Of a stretch of 64,000 nt of DNA, positions 17,407-27,143 are shown in pieces. Source of the stretch: Paenibacillus apiarius. Its GTDB lineage: Bacteria; Bacillota; Bacilli; Paenibacillales; Paenibacillaceae. Position 1 is the first letter of the stretch. Each line of letters opens with the position of its first letter. Under the pieces are notes generated by a model. That model made no database searches. It was not told the origin of the DNA and saw only the letters and a program-made list of their open reading frames with translations. A program made the translations under genes and the position numbers. The stretch lies in the NCBI RefSeq assembly GCF_017052585.1, contig NZ_JAFFHZ010000001.1:372001-436000 (forward strand), read 5' to 3'.

Positions 17407-18387
17407 ATGTCAAGAACAATTCTTGTCGTAGCCGAACCGAAAGACGGAGCTCTTCGGCAGGTATCTTATGAAGCGATTGGCGCGGCCCGCACTGCTGCCG
17501 GCAACGGTGGAACCGTGGCCGCAGTAAGCATGGGTTCGGATGTGACCCGTTATGCAGGCGAATTAGCCGTTTACGGCGCGGATCATATTTACACCGTTGA
17601 GCATTCCGCTCTTATTCACTATCATCCTGAAGCTTATTTTGCCGCGCTGCAGGCAGTCGTGCAGGAAGTCCGCCCGGACGGCGTGTTCTTCGGCCATACC
17701 GCATGGGGCAAGGATCTTGCGCCCCAATTAGCTGCCGCGCTAAGCGCCGGCCAGATCTCTGACGTCATCTCCATGGAAACGGACGAGAACGGCGAAGTGC
17801 TGTTTAATCGTCCGATTTATGCAGGCAAGGCAATGGAAAAGAAAAAGTTTCTGTCGGCGCCGTGGATTGTCACCATCCGCCCGAATAACATTCCGCCTCT
17901 GGCAGCCGAAGCAGGCCGGACGGCGCCGGTGACAGCAGTCGCCTATCCGGAGCCGCCGCTTGCCGCAGTCATCCGCGAGGTTGTGCAAAATACCGCCGGC
18001 AAGATGGACCTGAGCGAAGCGAAGGTCATCGTCTCCGGCGGCCGGGGCGTCCGCAGCGCCGAAGGCTTCCAGCCTCTGGAGGAACTCGCGGCCGTGCTGG
18101 GCGGCGCCGTCGGCGCTTCCCGCGGCGCTTGCGATGCGAATTATTGCGATTATGCCCTGCAGATCGGCCAGACCGGCAAGGTCGTGACGCCGGAGCTGTA
18201 TATCGCCTGCGGGATCAGCGGCGCGATTCAGCATTTGGCCGGCATGAGCCAGTCGCGCGTCATCATCGCGATTAACAAGGACCCGGAAGCGCCGATATTC
18301 CAAGTTGCCGATTACGGTATTGTAGGCGACTTGTTCGAAGTCGTGCCGCTCTTGACCGAGCAGTTCAAGCAGGCGCTGCAGACATAA
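17407..18387 (+). CDS. etfA: Electron transfer flavoprotein subunit alpha
   Basis: A 326-residue protein with an N-terminal MSRTILVVAEPKDG domain. The C-terminal FAD-binding half contains IVSGGRGVRSAEGFQPLEELAAVLGG, GASRGACDAN, IGQTGKVVTPELYIACGISGAIQH and INKDPEAPIFQVADYGIVGD, the diagnostic ETF-alpha motif. The ATG at 17407 has GGAGG nine bases upstream; the open frame extends to 17350 but lacks another ribosome site. It is the last gene of the fadR-etfB-etfA strand and ends before a strong terminator. Confidence 0.94.
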   Translation: MSRTILVVAEPKDGALRQVSYEAIGAARTAAGNGGTVAAVSMGSDVTRYAGELAVYGADHIYTVEHSALIHYHPEAYFAALQAVVQEVRPDGVFFGHTAWGKDLAPQLAAALSAGQISDVISMETDENGEVLFNRPIYAGKAMEKKKFLSAPWIVTIRPNNIPPLAAEAGRTAPVTAVAYPEPPLAAVIREVVQNTAGKMDLSEAKVIVSGGRGVRSAEGFQPLEELAAVLGGAVGASRGACDANYCDYALQIGQTGKVVTPELYIACGISGAIQHLAGMSQSRVIIAINKDPEAPIFQVADYGIVGDLFEVVPLLTEQFKQALQT

Positions 18388-18434
18388 GGTTGTAACTTCT
18401 CCGTCTCCATCCATTCGATCTATTATTTCATACA

Positions 18435-18482
18435 AAAAGGGGCGTCCGCCAGCTTAGTTAGTTGGCTTAGGACGCCCCTTTT
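18435..18482 (+). terminator. Terminator of etfBA
   Basis: A 13-bp perfect stem (18435-18447 with 18470-18482), GC-rich with a T-rich 3' side, lies 48 bases after the etfA stop. Confidence 0.85.
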
Positions 18483-19118
18483 ATCCTAGTACTTTTTTAC
18501 CATTAACTATGGTAACGCATCGTTCTCCTGAAATACTCCTGTTCCAAAAATAGTTGTGACTCAGGCGGTGGAGGCTGCGAATAACTCCCGCACTGCAGTC
18601 ACTTTTTTTCTGGTTTGTTCCCCACCCCTGCTTCATTCCCCATTTCTGAATGCTCTCACTCATGTGATGAATGTTGTTCTTCAACACGGTCGAAGCTTGT
18701 TTTCATTGGAAAACGTACAGCAGAAAGAACAGGTTAAGCTGCTCAACGGCATCCAGAATTTTATACAGTAGATTCGGCTGTTTCTCGGCGATTGAGCCCG
18801 ATAAGTGTCAAACCATTGGATGAACTCCAATGGAACCTGCCATAAGCGATTTACACGGCTGATTCCATTGGACAGAATCCAAGGGCGTCTAAGGAAAACG
18901 TCTAACCTGCGTCCTCGAACCATCTCATCAACAGACCGTCGGTAGCATAATAGCATGTTTGATGGGCGCCCCCTATGTTAGTATATAACAGCCGTTTTTG
19001 ACGTCCCTTCAGCGATCTGATCCCCTCTTCAATTCGGATAATATTAACAATTGAGGGGATATTAAGATATCGCGGATTCTATACTCATCTTATTCCAACA
19101 CAAGGGAGGCCAATTGCT
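18483..19118. other. Gene-poor gap before the P450
   Basis: No convincing gene. Short open frames on both strands look degenerate. Near 18800-18900 two imperfect copies of CCATTGGA..AATCC-type sequence form small inverted repeats. Just before the P450 (19040-19075) the sequence is AT-rich with ACAATTGAGGGGATATTAAG, where a promoter or operator could lie, but no clean consensus is seen. Confidence 0.4.
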
Positions 19119-22100
19119 ATGACCATTACCATTCCACAGCCAAAAACGTTCGGACCGCTGGGCAACTTGCCCCAAATCAACCTGGAGGCGCCTGTTCAGT
19201 CACTCGTAAAGCTGGCTGAGGAGTATGGGACGATATTTCGCATGGATTTGCCGGGCAGAAGTGAGATCTTCATCTCGGGTCACGAGTTGGTGGAAGATGC
19301 TTGTGACGAGTCCCGATTCGACAAAAAAGTGTGGGCGCCTCTGCAGAAGGTGCGTGCATTCACCAAGGATGGCTTGTTCACGGCCGAGACGGAGGAGCCC
19401 AATTGGCAGAAGGCGCACCACATTTTGCTTCCGAGCTTCAGCCAGACGGCCATGCGCGGATATCACGAGATGATGGTGGATTTGGCGGTACAGCTGATTC
19501 AAAAATGGGGGCGGCTGAATCCGGATGAAAGCGTGAATGTGCCGGAAGACATGACCCGCCTGACTTTGGACACCATCGGGCTGTGCGGCTTCAACTACCG
19601 TTTCAACAGCTTTTACAGAGAACAACAGCATCCTTTCATTACAAGCATGGTTCGGGCGCTGGATGAAGCGATGAGCCAGCTGCAACGCCTGGGCATTCAA
19701 GATAAGCTGATGGTTATTACGAAACGCCAGTTCATGCACGACATGCAGGCCATGTTTTCATTGGTGGATAGAATCATTGCGGAGCGCAAGGCCCATGGCG
19801 ATCAGGGCGGGAATGATTTGTTAGCCCATATGCTGAACGGAAAAGATCCGGAGACCGGAGAAGCGCTGGATGATGAAAACATCCGCTATCAGATCATTAC
19901 GTTTCTGATTGCCGGGCACGAAACGACAAGCGGATTGTTGTCCTTCGCATTGTATTTCCTGTTGAAGAACCCCGATAAGCTTCACAAGGCATATGAGGAG
20001 GTCGATCGCGTTCTCACGGAACCGGTTCCGTCTTATACCGAGGTAAGGAATTTGAAATACATCCGCATGATTTTGAGTGAATCGCTGCGCCTGTGGCCCA
20101 CGGCCCCTGCCTTCGCCTTATATGCCAAGGAAGACACGTTGCTGGCCGGCAAATACCCATTGAAGCAAGGGGAAAGCGTCAACGTGCTGATTCCCAAGCT
20201 GCACCGGGATACCGAAGTATGGGGAGAGGATGTCGAAGAGTTCCGTCCGGAGCGGTTCGAGGATCCGAGCCGGATTCCTCATCATGCCTATAAACCGTTC
20301 GGCAACGGACAACGGGCGTGCATCGGGCAGCAGTTTGCCCTTCAAGAGGCGACCCTTGTCCTCGGGATGGTTCTGAAGCATTTTGAGATTATCGATCATT
20401 CCCAGTACCAATTGAAGGTCAAGGAAACATTGACGCTGAAGCCCGATGGGTTCACGATGCGGGTGCGTCCCCGTGGCGGACAAGTCGGCTATGCGATCGC
20501 AGGCGCAGCAGAGACACATGCGCCGGAACAGAAAGCGGCTGAACAAGCTTCCCCCAATCCGGTGGAGGCTCACAATACCCCTCTGCTGGTGCTGTACGGC
20601 TCCAATCTCGGCACGGCTGAAGGAATTGCCCGGGAAATGGCGGATTCGGCGCGGTATCAAGGATTTCGAAGCGAGGTCGCGCCGTTGAACGAATATGTGG
20701 GAAAATTGCCGAAGCAGGGCGCCGTTTATATTGTATCGGCATCTTATAACGGCAAACCGCCAAGCAATGCGCACAAATTTGTCCAATGGCTGCAGGAAGT
20801 GGAGCCTGGGGAGCTGGAGGGGGTGCGTTATGCCGTCTTTGGCTGCGGGGACCACAACTGGGCCAGCACCTATCAGGAAGTTCCCCGCTTCATAGATGAT
20901 CAGCTTGCGTCCAAGGGAGCAACGAGGCTTGCTTCGCGTGGCGAAGGAGACGCCAGCGGCGATTTCGAGATGCAGGTGGAGAGCTGGCGCGAGCATCTAT
21001 GGCCGGATGTGATGACCGCGCTGGGTCTGAAGATAAATGAGAAGACGGAGAGGGAAAGCGGCACGCTCACCGTGCAGTACGTCAGCGGGTTCATTGGAAC
21101 CCCGCTTGCCGAAACGTACGATGCGACGTATGCCAAGGTGGCGGAGAATCGCGAGCTGCAAGCGGAAGGCAGCGAGCGCAGCACTCGCCATATCGAAATC
21201 GCGCTTCCGGAGGGAATCTCCTACAAAGAGGGAGATCATGTGGGCGTGTTGCCTCGGAATCGGAAGGAGCTCATTGAACGTGTCTTGCGCCGATTCGGCA
21301 TGGATGGCAACGACCATGTCGTGCTGAATGCGACCGGACGGAGTGCGGCTCACCTGCCGCTGGAGCGCCCGGTAAGCTTGCACGACCTGCTGAGTCATAG
21401 CGTGGAATTGCAGGAAGCGGCGACCCGGGCGCAGCTGCGGGAGCTGGCGGCGTTCACCGTGTGTCCGCCTCATAAGCGGGAACTTGATTCTTTGCTGGAG
21501 GAAGATGCGTACAAGGCCAATGTTCTTCAGAAACGGTTGACGATGCTTGATTTGCTGGAAAAATACGAAGCCTGTGAATTGCCGTTCGAACGCTTCTTGG
21601 AGCTGCTGCCGCCTCTGAAGGCGCGATACTATTCGATATCCAGTTCGCCGCGTGCGCAGCCTGGACAAGCCAGCATCACCGTCGCCGTCGTGCGCGGACC
21701 GGCATGGAGCGGCCAAGGCGAATACCGCGGGGTGGCTTCGAACTATCTTGCCGGGCAGCACCCGGGGGATGCAATCGTCATGTTCGTCCGAACGCCAGAG
21801 TCGGGCTTTGAGCTTCCCGAGAATCCAGAAGTCCCGATCATTATGGTCGGGCCAGGGACGGGGGTCGCGCCGTTTCGGGGATTCCTGCAGGCTCGCCGCG
21901 CGCTGAAAGAGGAAGGAAAAGCGCTTGGCGAAGCGCACCTCTATTTCGGATGCCGCAACGAAGCGGATGAGATCTACCGCGTGGAGCTGGAACGGTTCGA
22001 ACACGAAGGACTGGTAAGGGTCCACACCGCATTTTCCCGGAAAGAAGGGCAGCCGAAGACGTATGTTCAGCATTTGATGCAGCAGCATGCGCAGGAAATC

Positions 22101-22292
22101 ATCGGCATCTTGGATCGGGACGGGCGGCTCTATGTATGTGGAGATGGCAGCAAAATGGCTCCCGATGTCGAGGCCACCTTGCAACAAGCCTATCAAGACA
22201 TACATCAAGCCAGCGAAGCGGAAGCGAAGCAATGGATGGAGCGCCTCCAGACCGAAGGGCTATACGCCAAGGATGTGTGGGCCGGCATTTAA
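19119..22292 (+). CDS. Self-sufficient cytochrome P450 / NADPH-P450 reductase (CYP102 family)
   Basis: A 1057-residue natural fusion. The heme domain (about 1-455) has the I-helix AGHETTSG near residue 266, the ExxR-type SESLRLWP and the heme-ligand loop [13 protein letters not shown] with Cys near 401. An FMN domain starts near 490 ([16 protein letters not shown]). The C-terminal FAD/NADPH reductase includes [28 protein letters not shown] and a closing DVWAGI. Length and order match P450 BM3 (CYP102A1), which hydroxylates fatty acids near the omega end using NADPH. The start follows GGGAGG. No BM3R1-like repressor gene adjoins it. Confidence 0.95.
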   Translation: MTITIPQPKTFGPLGNLPQINLEAPVQSLVKLAEEYGTIFRMDLPGRSEIFISGHELVEDACDESRFDKKVWAPLQKVRAFTKDGLFTAETEEPNWQKAHHILLPSFSQTAMRGYHEMMVDLAVQLIQKWGRLNPDESVNVPEDMTRLTLDTIGLCGFNYRFNSFYREQQHPFITSMVRALDEAMSQLQRLGIQDKLMVITKRQFMHDMQAMFSLVDRIIAERKAHGDQGGNDLLAHMLNGKDPETGEALDDENIRYQIITFLIAGHETTSGLLSFALYFLLKNPDKLHKAYEEVDRVLTEPVPSYTEVRNLKYIRMILSESLRLWPTAPAFALYAKEDTLLAGKYPLKQGESVNVLIPKLHRDTEVWGEDVEEFRPERFEDPSRIPHHAYKPFGNGQRACIGQQFALQEATLVLGMVLKHFEIIDHSQYQLKVKETLTLKPDGFTMRVRPRGGQVGYAIAGAAETHAPEQKAAEQASPNPVEAHNTPLLVLYGSNLGTAEGIAREMADSARYQGFRSEVAPLNEYVGKLPKQGAVYIVSASYNGKPPSNAHKFVQWLQEVEPGELEGVRYAVFGCGDHNWASTYQEVPRFIDDQLASKGATRLASRGEGDASGDFEMQVESWREHLWPDVMTALGLKINEKTERESGTLTVQYVSGFIGTPLAETYDATYAKVAENRELQAEGSERSTRHIEIALPEGISYKEGDHVGVLPRNRKELIERVLRRFGMDGNDHVVLNATGRSAAHLPLERPVSLHDLLSHSVELQEAATRAQLRELAAFTVCPPHKRELDSLLEEDAYKANVLQKRLTMLDLLEKYEACELPFERFLELLPPLKARYYSISSSPRAQPGQASITVAVVRGPAWSGQGEYRGVASNYLAGQHPGDAIVMFVRTPESGFELPENPEVPIIMVGPGTGVAPFRGFLQARRALKEEGKALGEAHLYFGCRNEADEIYRVELERFEHEGLVRVHTAFSRKEGQPKTYVQHLMQQHAQEIIGILDRDGRLYVCGDGSKMAPDVEATLQQAYQDIHQASEAEAKQWMERLQTEGLYAKDVWAGI

Positions 22293-22306
22293 AGACATGC
22301 AGTGGC

Positions 22307-22341
22307 AGAGCAGCCCAGGATGGTTAACCCTCGGCTGCTCT
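22307..22341 (+). terminator. Possible terminator after the P450
   Basis: A 9-bp stem (22307-22315 with 22333-22341) lies 14 bases after the P450 stop. The T-run is weak, so its strength is uncertain. Confidence 0.5.
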
Positions 22342-22506
22342 CGTTGATCCGGCGGGAGTACGGCTAGTCATGCATATAGAAGCAGTGGCGTATCTATTTT
22401 TCACGGTCACAAATGGGGCCAAATGTCCCTATTCTTACGGTATGGAAACGCGCAACCTGCTTTTCGATGGGGCAAAGCAGGAAAGGAGCCGACGAACTGC
22501 AAAAGT

Positions 22507-24075
22507 CAGACTGTTGAAAAATCGGTTTAAGCGGCAGAATTTAGAGCTAAAGGTTTCGATAAGTTCCTTAATTTGGTTAAAACAACAGGTGGAGTCTTTT
22601 GCTTCTGCCCACCTCCGACCTTTTGGGCCAGGTACCTGGCAATCTTTTTTACATTCTGGGCTATTGCGGTCATGAAAGCTTGTTCCTGCGTTTTAGCTCT
22701 CCCGCGGAACTTGCAGCGACGATATCCATGAAGCTCTTTTGCATCTGCAAAGCTTCGTTCTATCGTTTGAGGACGCAACTTATAGGCCGCCTCTCCGGAA
22801 TGGGTTTTCCGGTACTGAGCGACCTTCTCTTTACTCTCTTCCCATATATGTCGTTCGATCTTACGTTGGTGGTTGGCCGATTTCGTACACTGATTGAGCA
22901 GGGGGCAGTTTGCACACTCCTGGGCATTTGACGTGTATTCCCGATACCCTTGTCGATTGGTAGTCGTATACATTAGCATTTTTCCTGCAGGACACAGGTA
23001 GCCATTTTCTTCCGCATGGTAGATAAACTGTTTCTTCGGAAAAATGTCAGGGGGCGTTGGAGCATTGCGTTCCGCGATAGCCGCAGCGATCTCTAGCTTT
23101 AGCGTCTGATCGCATATGTAAGGCGTCATGTACCCCGAATCCAGCGCGACGGCTTCCAGCGTCGATTGAAATGCAAAGGTTTGGATTTGTCGCTTGAGGC
23201 GTTCCACGTAGACGGCAGCGTCATTAACATGGCCAGGTGTCACATGGACATCGGTGATAATGTTATATTTATGGTCGACGGTGCGATGGTCGAGATAACA
23301 GAATGCCTCCGGTTTACCGCTTCGTTTCATCAGTCCGCACTCGGGATCGGTTTGACTTACTTTACGTGGTTTTTCCTCCCCGGAAGGCTTCCGGGGAGGA
23401 AGGGGCTTTTTTCCGTGGCTCTCTCGATCCTCGTTGATGGCCTTCTCTAATTCTTTTAGATAGTCATGAGGGGTCTCTTCGAGAACCTGCATCGTGTAGC
23501 GATTATTGTTAGCGTTGGCTCGAATATGAGTCGAATCGGTCACCAAGAGACGACCATCCACCATCTTATGGTTGATCGCCAGATGTACCATTTCATCAAA
23601 AATCTCTTGAAAGAGATTCGTATCTTTAAACCGATTATTCCGGTTCCAACTGATCGTCGAGTGATCGGGGACGCGATCGGAGAAACGCAGGCCAAGGAAC
23701 CAGCGATAAGCAGCATTCGGAATGATTTCTTGCTCCAATTGACGTTCAGAGCGTATGCCGTACAAATATCCGATGAGCATCATTTTAAATAATACAACGG
23801 GGTCTAAGGCCGGTCGTCCCTTGGTTTCGCTATAGTAAGGCCGAACTTTTTCCCTGATAAAAGAGAAATCCACATATTTATCGATAAGGCGTAGCAGATG
23901 ATCTTGAGGTACCAATAAATCCATGCAAATAAGTTCCATTTCATTATGAGCTTTGTTTTCGGACTGCTTGCTATTCAACAAGATCACCACACGCCTCTCA
24001 TCCAAATTAATTACTGATATTGTATCATACTAATACGTTAGTGCACCGAAAAACACGGCTTTTTTCAACAGTCTG
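22507..24075 (-). mobile_element. IS1182-family insertion sequence
   Basis: The ends are inverted repeats beginning CAGACTGTTGAAAAA (left from 22507; right end at 24075 as its complement). The flanking bases AAAAGT occur on both sides (22501-22506 and 24076-24081), consistent with a 6-bp target duplication. The element is about 1.57 kb with one transposase gene that looks intact, so it may be a recent insertion. Confidence 0.85.
22527..24005 (-). CDS. IS1182 family transposase
   Basis: A 492-residue DDE transposase. The N-terminal domain is KGRPALDPVVLFKMMLIGYL and YRWFLGLRFSDRVPDHSTIS. The catalytic region includes VTDSTHIRANANNNRY (first Asp), LDSGYMTPYICDQ (second Asp) and IERSFADAKELHGYRR (Glu). 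A cysteine-rich NAQECANCPLLNQCTKS segment sits between the last two. Length and motifs are normal for IS1182. The exact start is uncertain: codons at 24005 and near the LNSKQSENK segment are both possible. It appears functional. Confidence 0.9.
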   Translation of the reverse strand: MDERRVVILLNSKQSENKAHNEMELICMDLLVPQDHLLRLIDKYVDFSFIREKVRPYYSETKGRPALDPVVLFKMMLIGYLYGIRSERQLEQEIIPNAAYRWFLGLRFSDRVPDHSTISWNRNNRFKDTNLFQEIFDEMVHLAINHKMVDGRLLVTDSTHIRANANNNRYTMQVLEETPHDYLKELEKAINEDRESHGKKPLPPRKPSGEEKPRKVSQTDPECGLMKRSGKPEAFCYLDHRTVDHKYNIITDVHVTPGHVNDAAVYVERLKRQIQTFAFQSTLEAVALDSGYMTPYICDQTLKLEIAAAIAERNAPTPPDIFPKKQFIYHAEENGYLCPAGKMLMYTTTNRQGYREYTSNAQECANCPLLNQCTKSANHQRKIERHIWEESKEKVAQYRKTHSGEAAYKLRPQTIERSFADAKELHGYRRCKFRGRAKTQEQAFMTAIAQNVKKIARYLAQKVGGGQKQKTPPVVLTKLRNLSKPLALNSAA

Positions 24076-24428
24076 AAAAGTGCAGTTACTGTTGCGAAAT
24101 ACCGCCCTTTTTGGTGTTTAAACTGCAAATGTGCAGCTCAAAATGATAATTTTGCCATTTTTTATGATATTAAAGAAAAATAAACTGCACGATTGCAGTC
24201 CAGCGTGACGAAAGATGCAAAAAGGGAACTCACAAATGTATATTTGCAGTTGAAGCTGCTCCCTCCCGGTGTGTCATCACCCGTTCGACCACATCATAGA
24301 GTGTGCTTGGGGGATGCGGGAATCGGTGATACGTTTTACCATCGCTTTTGGCCTGTAAGTATTGAACATTTATTGCGTTCGAGCTGAACATGGTATGATG
24401 GAAGCATCATGTCAACGAGGTGCAAGGT
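24076..24428. other. Intergenic stretch with repeated TGCAG/CTGCA motifs
   Basis: No gene is seen. The AT-rich half contains several CTGCA or TGCAG words in short inverted arrangements (for example CTGCAAATGTGCAG near 24123 and CTGCACGATTGCAG near 24184), and the same word flanks the IS1182 insertion. A possible promoter for the next gene lies near 24365-24400 (TATGAT), without a clean -35 box. Confidence 0.4.
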
Positions 24429-25697
24429 ATGGATATCACAATCAAAGAAATCATAGCTGCCACACGGCACAAATTTGGCTTAGACAATTACTATCTGCAT
24501 TCTCACGAGCTATATCGGGACGTAAATGTGTTCAATGAGACGATCTACAGCTTGAGTATGGAATGGTATCCTTCACACATCATGGAGCAGGAAGAGGAAG
24601 GGCTGAATCCAGCGGGTACGGCAGTCATTCAGTATGACTTGGGTGCTCGCCAATATAAGAGTGTTATCTTTGTCCAAGGAAAGTCTTATGCCAATGGGCC
24701 AACTTATCAGGACATCAGCTTGGGTGAAATTATCAAATGGGTTGAGGCGGAAGCAGGGATTGTCTACGGCGAGCAGTTTCAACTATCGAAGGAAGAAGAA
24801 GGCGCATTCCATTTCAACGAGTGTGTGGACGGTATTCCCATCGCCCCCTCCGGACAGATCGAGATTCGATTCGATGAAGCTGGGAAGCTCGTACAATATT
24901 CGGTGTACGGACATTTTCCTCCCGCATCAATCATACAAGAAGAGACCTATTCGCTGTCCCTAGAAAATGTGGAGCCACTAGCCAAGAAGCAATTGCAGTT
25001 GATCGAGTATCCCGTAGACGAAGAACAGTGTCTCCTTCCGCTCTATGGAATCGAGGAAATCTATGTTACGAACGATGAAACGGGAACGCTACCATTTGAG
25101 TTCATTGTGCAAGCAAGATCACGTTTGAACATAGATAAGGTTATCGAGTGGGAGCTGCCGAGTACACAGCCGTTCGAGAGAAAAGACATGGATCGGCGCG
25201 AGGAAGTCACCATTGAACAAGCACTCGCATGTGAACCTCATCCGGACAGCTTCCCGATCACTGAGGCTGAGCAAGAGAAGTGTATTGCTGCGGTGAAAGA
25301 AGGATTGCGTCAACTCTATCCGAACGATTCCGGGCAATGGTTGCTCAAGACTTTGCATCGCGAAAAAGGCTATATTCAAGCGGTATTGCGAGAGAATACA
25401 CCGACCAAGCGCGTGTTCCAGCGCAAGCTACTGTTGTTCATCGATGCCAACCGATATGAGGTCATTACTTATATGGATAACAAGCCATTGCTCAGCATGT
25501 TTGACGAGTTTCAGGCGCCAGAAGATGTTGACGTCAGTAAAGACGATGCCTATGCCAAGCTTAAGGAATTCATCGAATTAACGCCCGTCTATGTGTATGA
25601 TCCAGGACAGAAGAAGTATGTGTTATGCGGGAAATTAGACTGTCAGTACGCTGTGAACGCATCCAGCGGAGAGGTCGTGGCGTTGGGGAGTTTGTAG
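24429..25697 (+). CDS. YcdB/YcdC-like domain protein, cytoplasmic
   Basis: About 422 residues with no signal peptide or membrane segment. The middle reads like the YcdB/YcdC (PepSY-related) repeats of Bacillales: GAFHFNECVDGIPIAPSGQIEIRFDEAGKLVQY, later QARSRLNIDKVIEWELP and a second copy around QRKLLLFIDANRYEVITYMDN, ending in KYVLCGKLDCQYAVNASSGEV. The family's function is unknown; several members are exported and inhibitor-like. The start is the ATG at 24429, eight bases after GAGG; an in-frame GTG at 24420 overlaps that site. The family assignment is by general pattern only. Confidence 0.6.
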   Translation: MDITIKEIIAATRHKFGLDNYYLHSHELYRDVNVFNETIYSLSMEWYPSHIMEQEEEGLNPAGTAVIQYDLGARQYKSVIFVQGKSYANGPTYQDISLGEIIKWVEAEAGIVYGEQFQLSKEEEGAFHFNECVDGIPIAPSGQIEIRFDEAGKLVQYSVYGHFPPASIIQEETYSLSLENVEPLAKKQLQLIEYPVDEEQCLLPLYGIEEIYVTNDETGTLPFEFIVQARSRLNIDKVIEWELPSTQPFERKDMDRREEVTIEQALACEPHPDSFPITEAEQEKCIAAVKEGLRQLYPNDSGQWLLKTLHREKGYIQAVLRENTPTKRVFQRKLLLFIDANRYEVITYMDNKPLLSMFDEFQAPEDVDVSKDDAYAKLKEFIELTPVYVYDPGQKKYVLCGKLDCQYAVNASSGEVVALGSL

Positions 25698-25821
25698 AAC
25701 TCAATCGGGGCTGCTGGTCCATAATTAAAGCTGTCAATTTCATCGCTTGTGTGAAAGAAGTCGAATACTACGACGGCTCCAAGTGGGAGAAAGTTTCTCC
25801 TAAAAAAATATTCGCGTAACC

Positions 25822-25854
25822 AAAAAGGTGGTAATTGATTTCCCAATTCCCACC
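25822..25854 (-). terminator. Terminator of the CbrC-like gene
   Basis: An 11-bp stem with one mismatch (25827-25837 with 25844-25854) is followed on the minus strand by TTTTTGG, about 90 bases after the CbrC-like stop codon. Confidence 0.65.
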
Positions 25855-25940
25855 TCAAATATTTGTTCTCTTTTTAGGCATGATCAAAATGCAATCTATA
25901 CTGGCCACATTTTGGACATTGGAATAAATACAATCCGATA

Positions 25941-26461
25941 TCATCTCCTATTTTGTTTACAGATAAGCCGTAATTCTCCTCTAAACCGTCTAATTTCATC
26001 TTGTAAATCCTCTTTCATGCCATGCAGTTCATTTTTATTCAAATATCCGATAAACATACAATATTCATCGCAATGACTTAACCACTGTGGCTCTTGCCTC
26101 GCTACGTAACCAGGCGTACGGAAGATTAATTCTTCTAAACTTTCATCATCAATACGCTCAACTTCTTCATAATCAATAAAATACATATACTCATTTGTAT
26201 CATCATTGAACGTAACCGACAGCAGCTTATTTTTATATTCTACCGTTCCCTGTAAAACCCCATTGAAATCCTTAGTTGCTTTGCCATCATGAATACACCA
26301 TGGACAAATATGATTTACGTCATCCATTGAATAAAAGGGTCCTGAATAAATGTAAGCGTGTCGTTGTTGCAAACCGCACAATTTTGTTTAGGTACTTTCT
26401 CAAATATACCGATACTAAATGCATTAGGATTATATTTAAAATTCGGCAAATTACTTCTCAT
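25941..26461 (-). pseudogene. CbrC family (UPF0167) colicin-tolerance-like protein, frameshifted
   Basis: From the ATG at 26461 the frame reads RSNLPNFKYNPNAFSIGIF, EKVPKQNCAVC. Near 26370 it must shift by one base to continue as QQRHAYIYSGPFYS, DVNHICPWCIHDGKATKDF and a helical tail ending at 25941. The paired cysteines (CAVC, CPWC) and the YxGPFY motif are typical of CbrC, first described as an E. coli colicin E2 tolerance factor and often used as an immunity-type gene in polymorphic toxin loci. The frame break would leave only a TTG-started C-terminal part of 146 residues. No toxin lies next to it. Confidence 0.75.
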
Positions 26462-26565
26462 AAGATATCCTTAAGCCCCCCGGATCCATTAGCAATAGGT
26501 TTTTTTTAGATTGATTTGATAGTATATAATTATCTATTAAGCTGTGTGTTAAAAGGCGGTGCACA

Positions 26566-27068
26566 ATGAAATTAAATATAAGAAAAATAATTTTATTTAC
26601 TGGAATAACCTTTGGTTTCACTTTGGTATTTCATATTGTAATTGCTTTTACAAATAATCCAAAAACGGACAATTCGGGTGGTATTTCATCGCAATGATTA
26701 TACCCGTCCTTTTATCATTTCATTGGAATTGGACAATAGAACAATTTTTTACAATGATGATGACCGGACTAACCATTTCCACACTTTCCGCTTTCGTAGA
26801 AGAAGTTGCTTGGCGTGGTTTCCTGCGAAACGAATTGAATGGAATAAGCAGGTCTAAAGCTTATCTTGTTACTGCTCTTATATGGTCGATTTGGCACATT
26901 CCAGTGGCTGTTTTATATCGATATTCGGATGCTATTTTGGTTAACACCCTAGTATATTGTGGACAATTATTTCTTTTTTCCTTTATGATGAATTGGCTTC
27001 GAGATAAATCAAATAGTGTAATTCCAGCAAGCTTGTTTCACGGCATGCTTAATGTGTTTTATTTTTAA
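26566..27068 (+). pseudogene. CPBP family intramembrane protease, frameshifted
   Basis: The ATG at 26566 (AAAGGCGG upstream) opens a hydrophobic N-terminus, KLNIRKIILFTGITFGFTL, that meets a stop near 26697. The true continuation is in the next frame (WYFIAMIIPVLLSFHWNW) and contains the CPBP motifs SAFVEEVAWRGFL, IWSIWHIPV and SLFHGMLNVFYF. One frame change near 26675 explains the break. A C-terminal fragment from the ATG at 26694 (124 residues) still holds all three family motifs and might be made alone. An imperfect hairpin (27076-27104) follows. Confidence 0.75.
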
Positions 27069-27143
27069 ATGAAAAACCTTGAATGGCGCGAAGCCAATCA
27101 AGGTCAAGGAAGTCTGCGAGAAAATAGGCACGGTTCATAATCG

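Noticed and set aside
18556-18956. Short frames on both strands in the gap before the P450.
   Set aside because: No family motif or good ribosome site; they overlap each other on opposite strands in a region that looks degenerate.
20118-22232. Two long minus-strand frames opposite the P450 gene (292 and 411 codons).
   Set aside because: They are antisense to an intact CYP102 gene with all motifs; no homology pattern is seen on the reverse strand.
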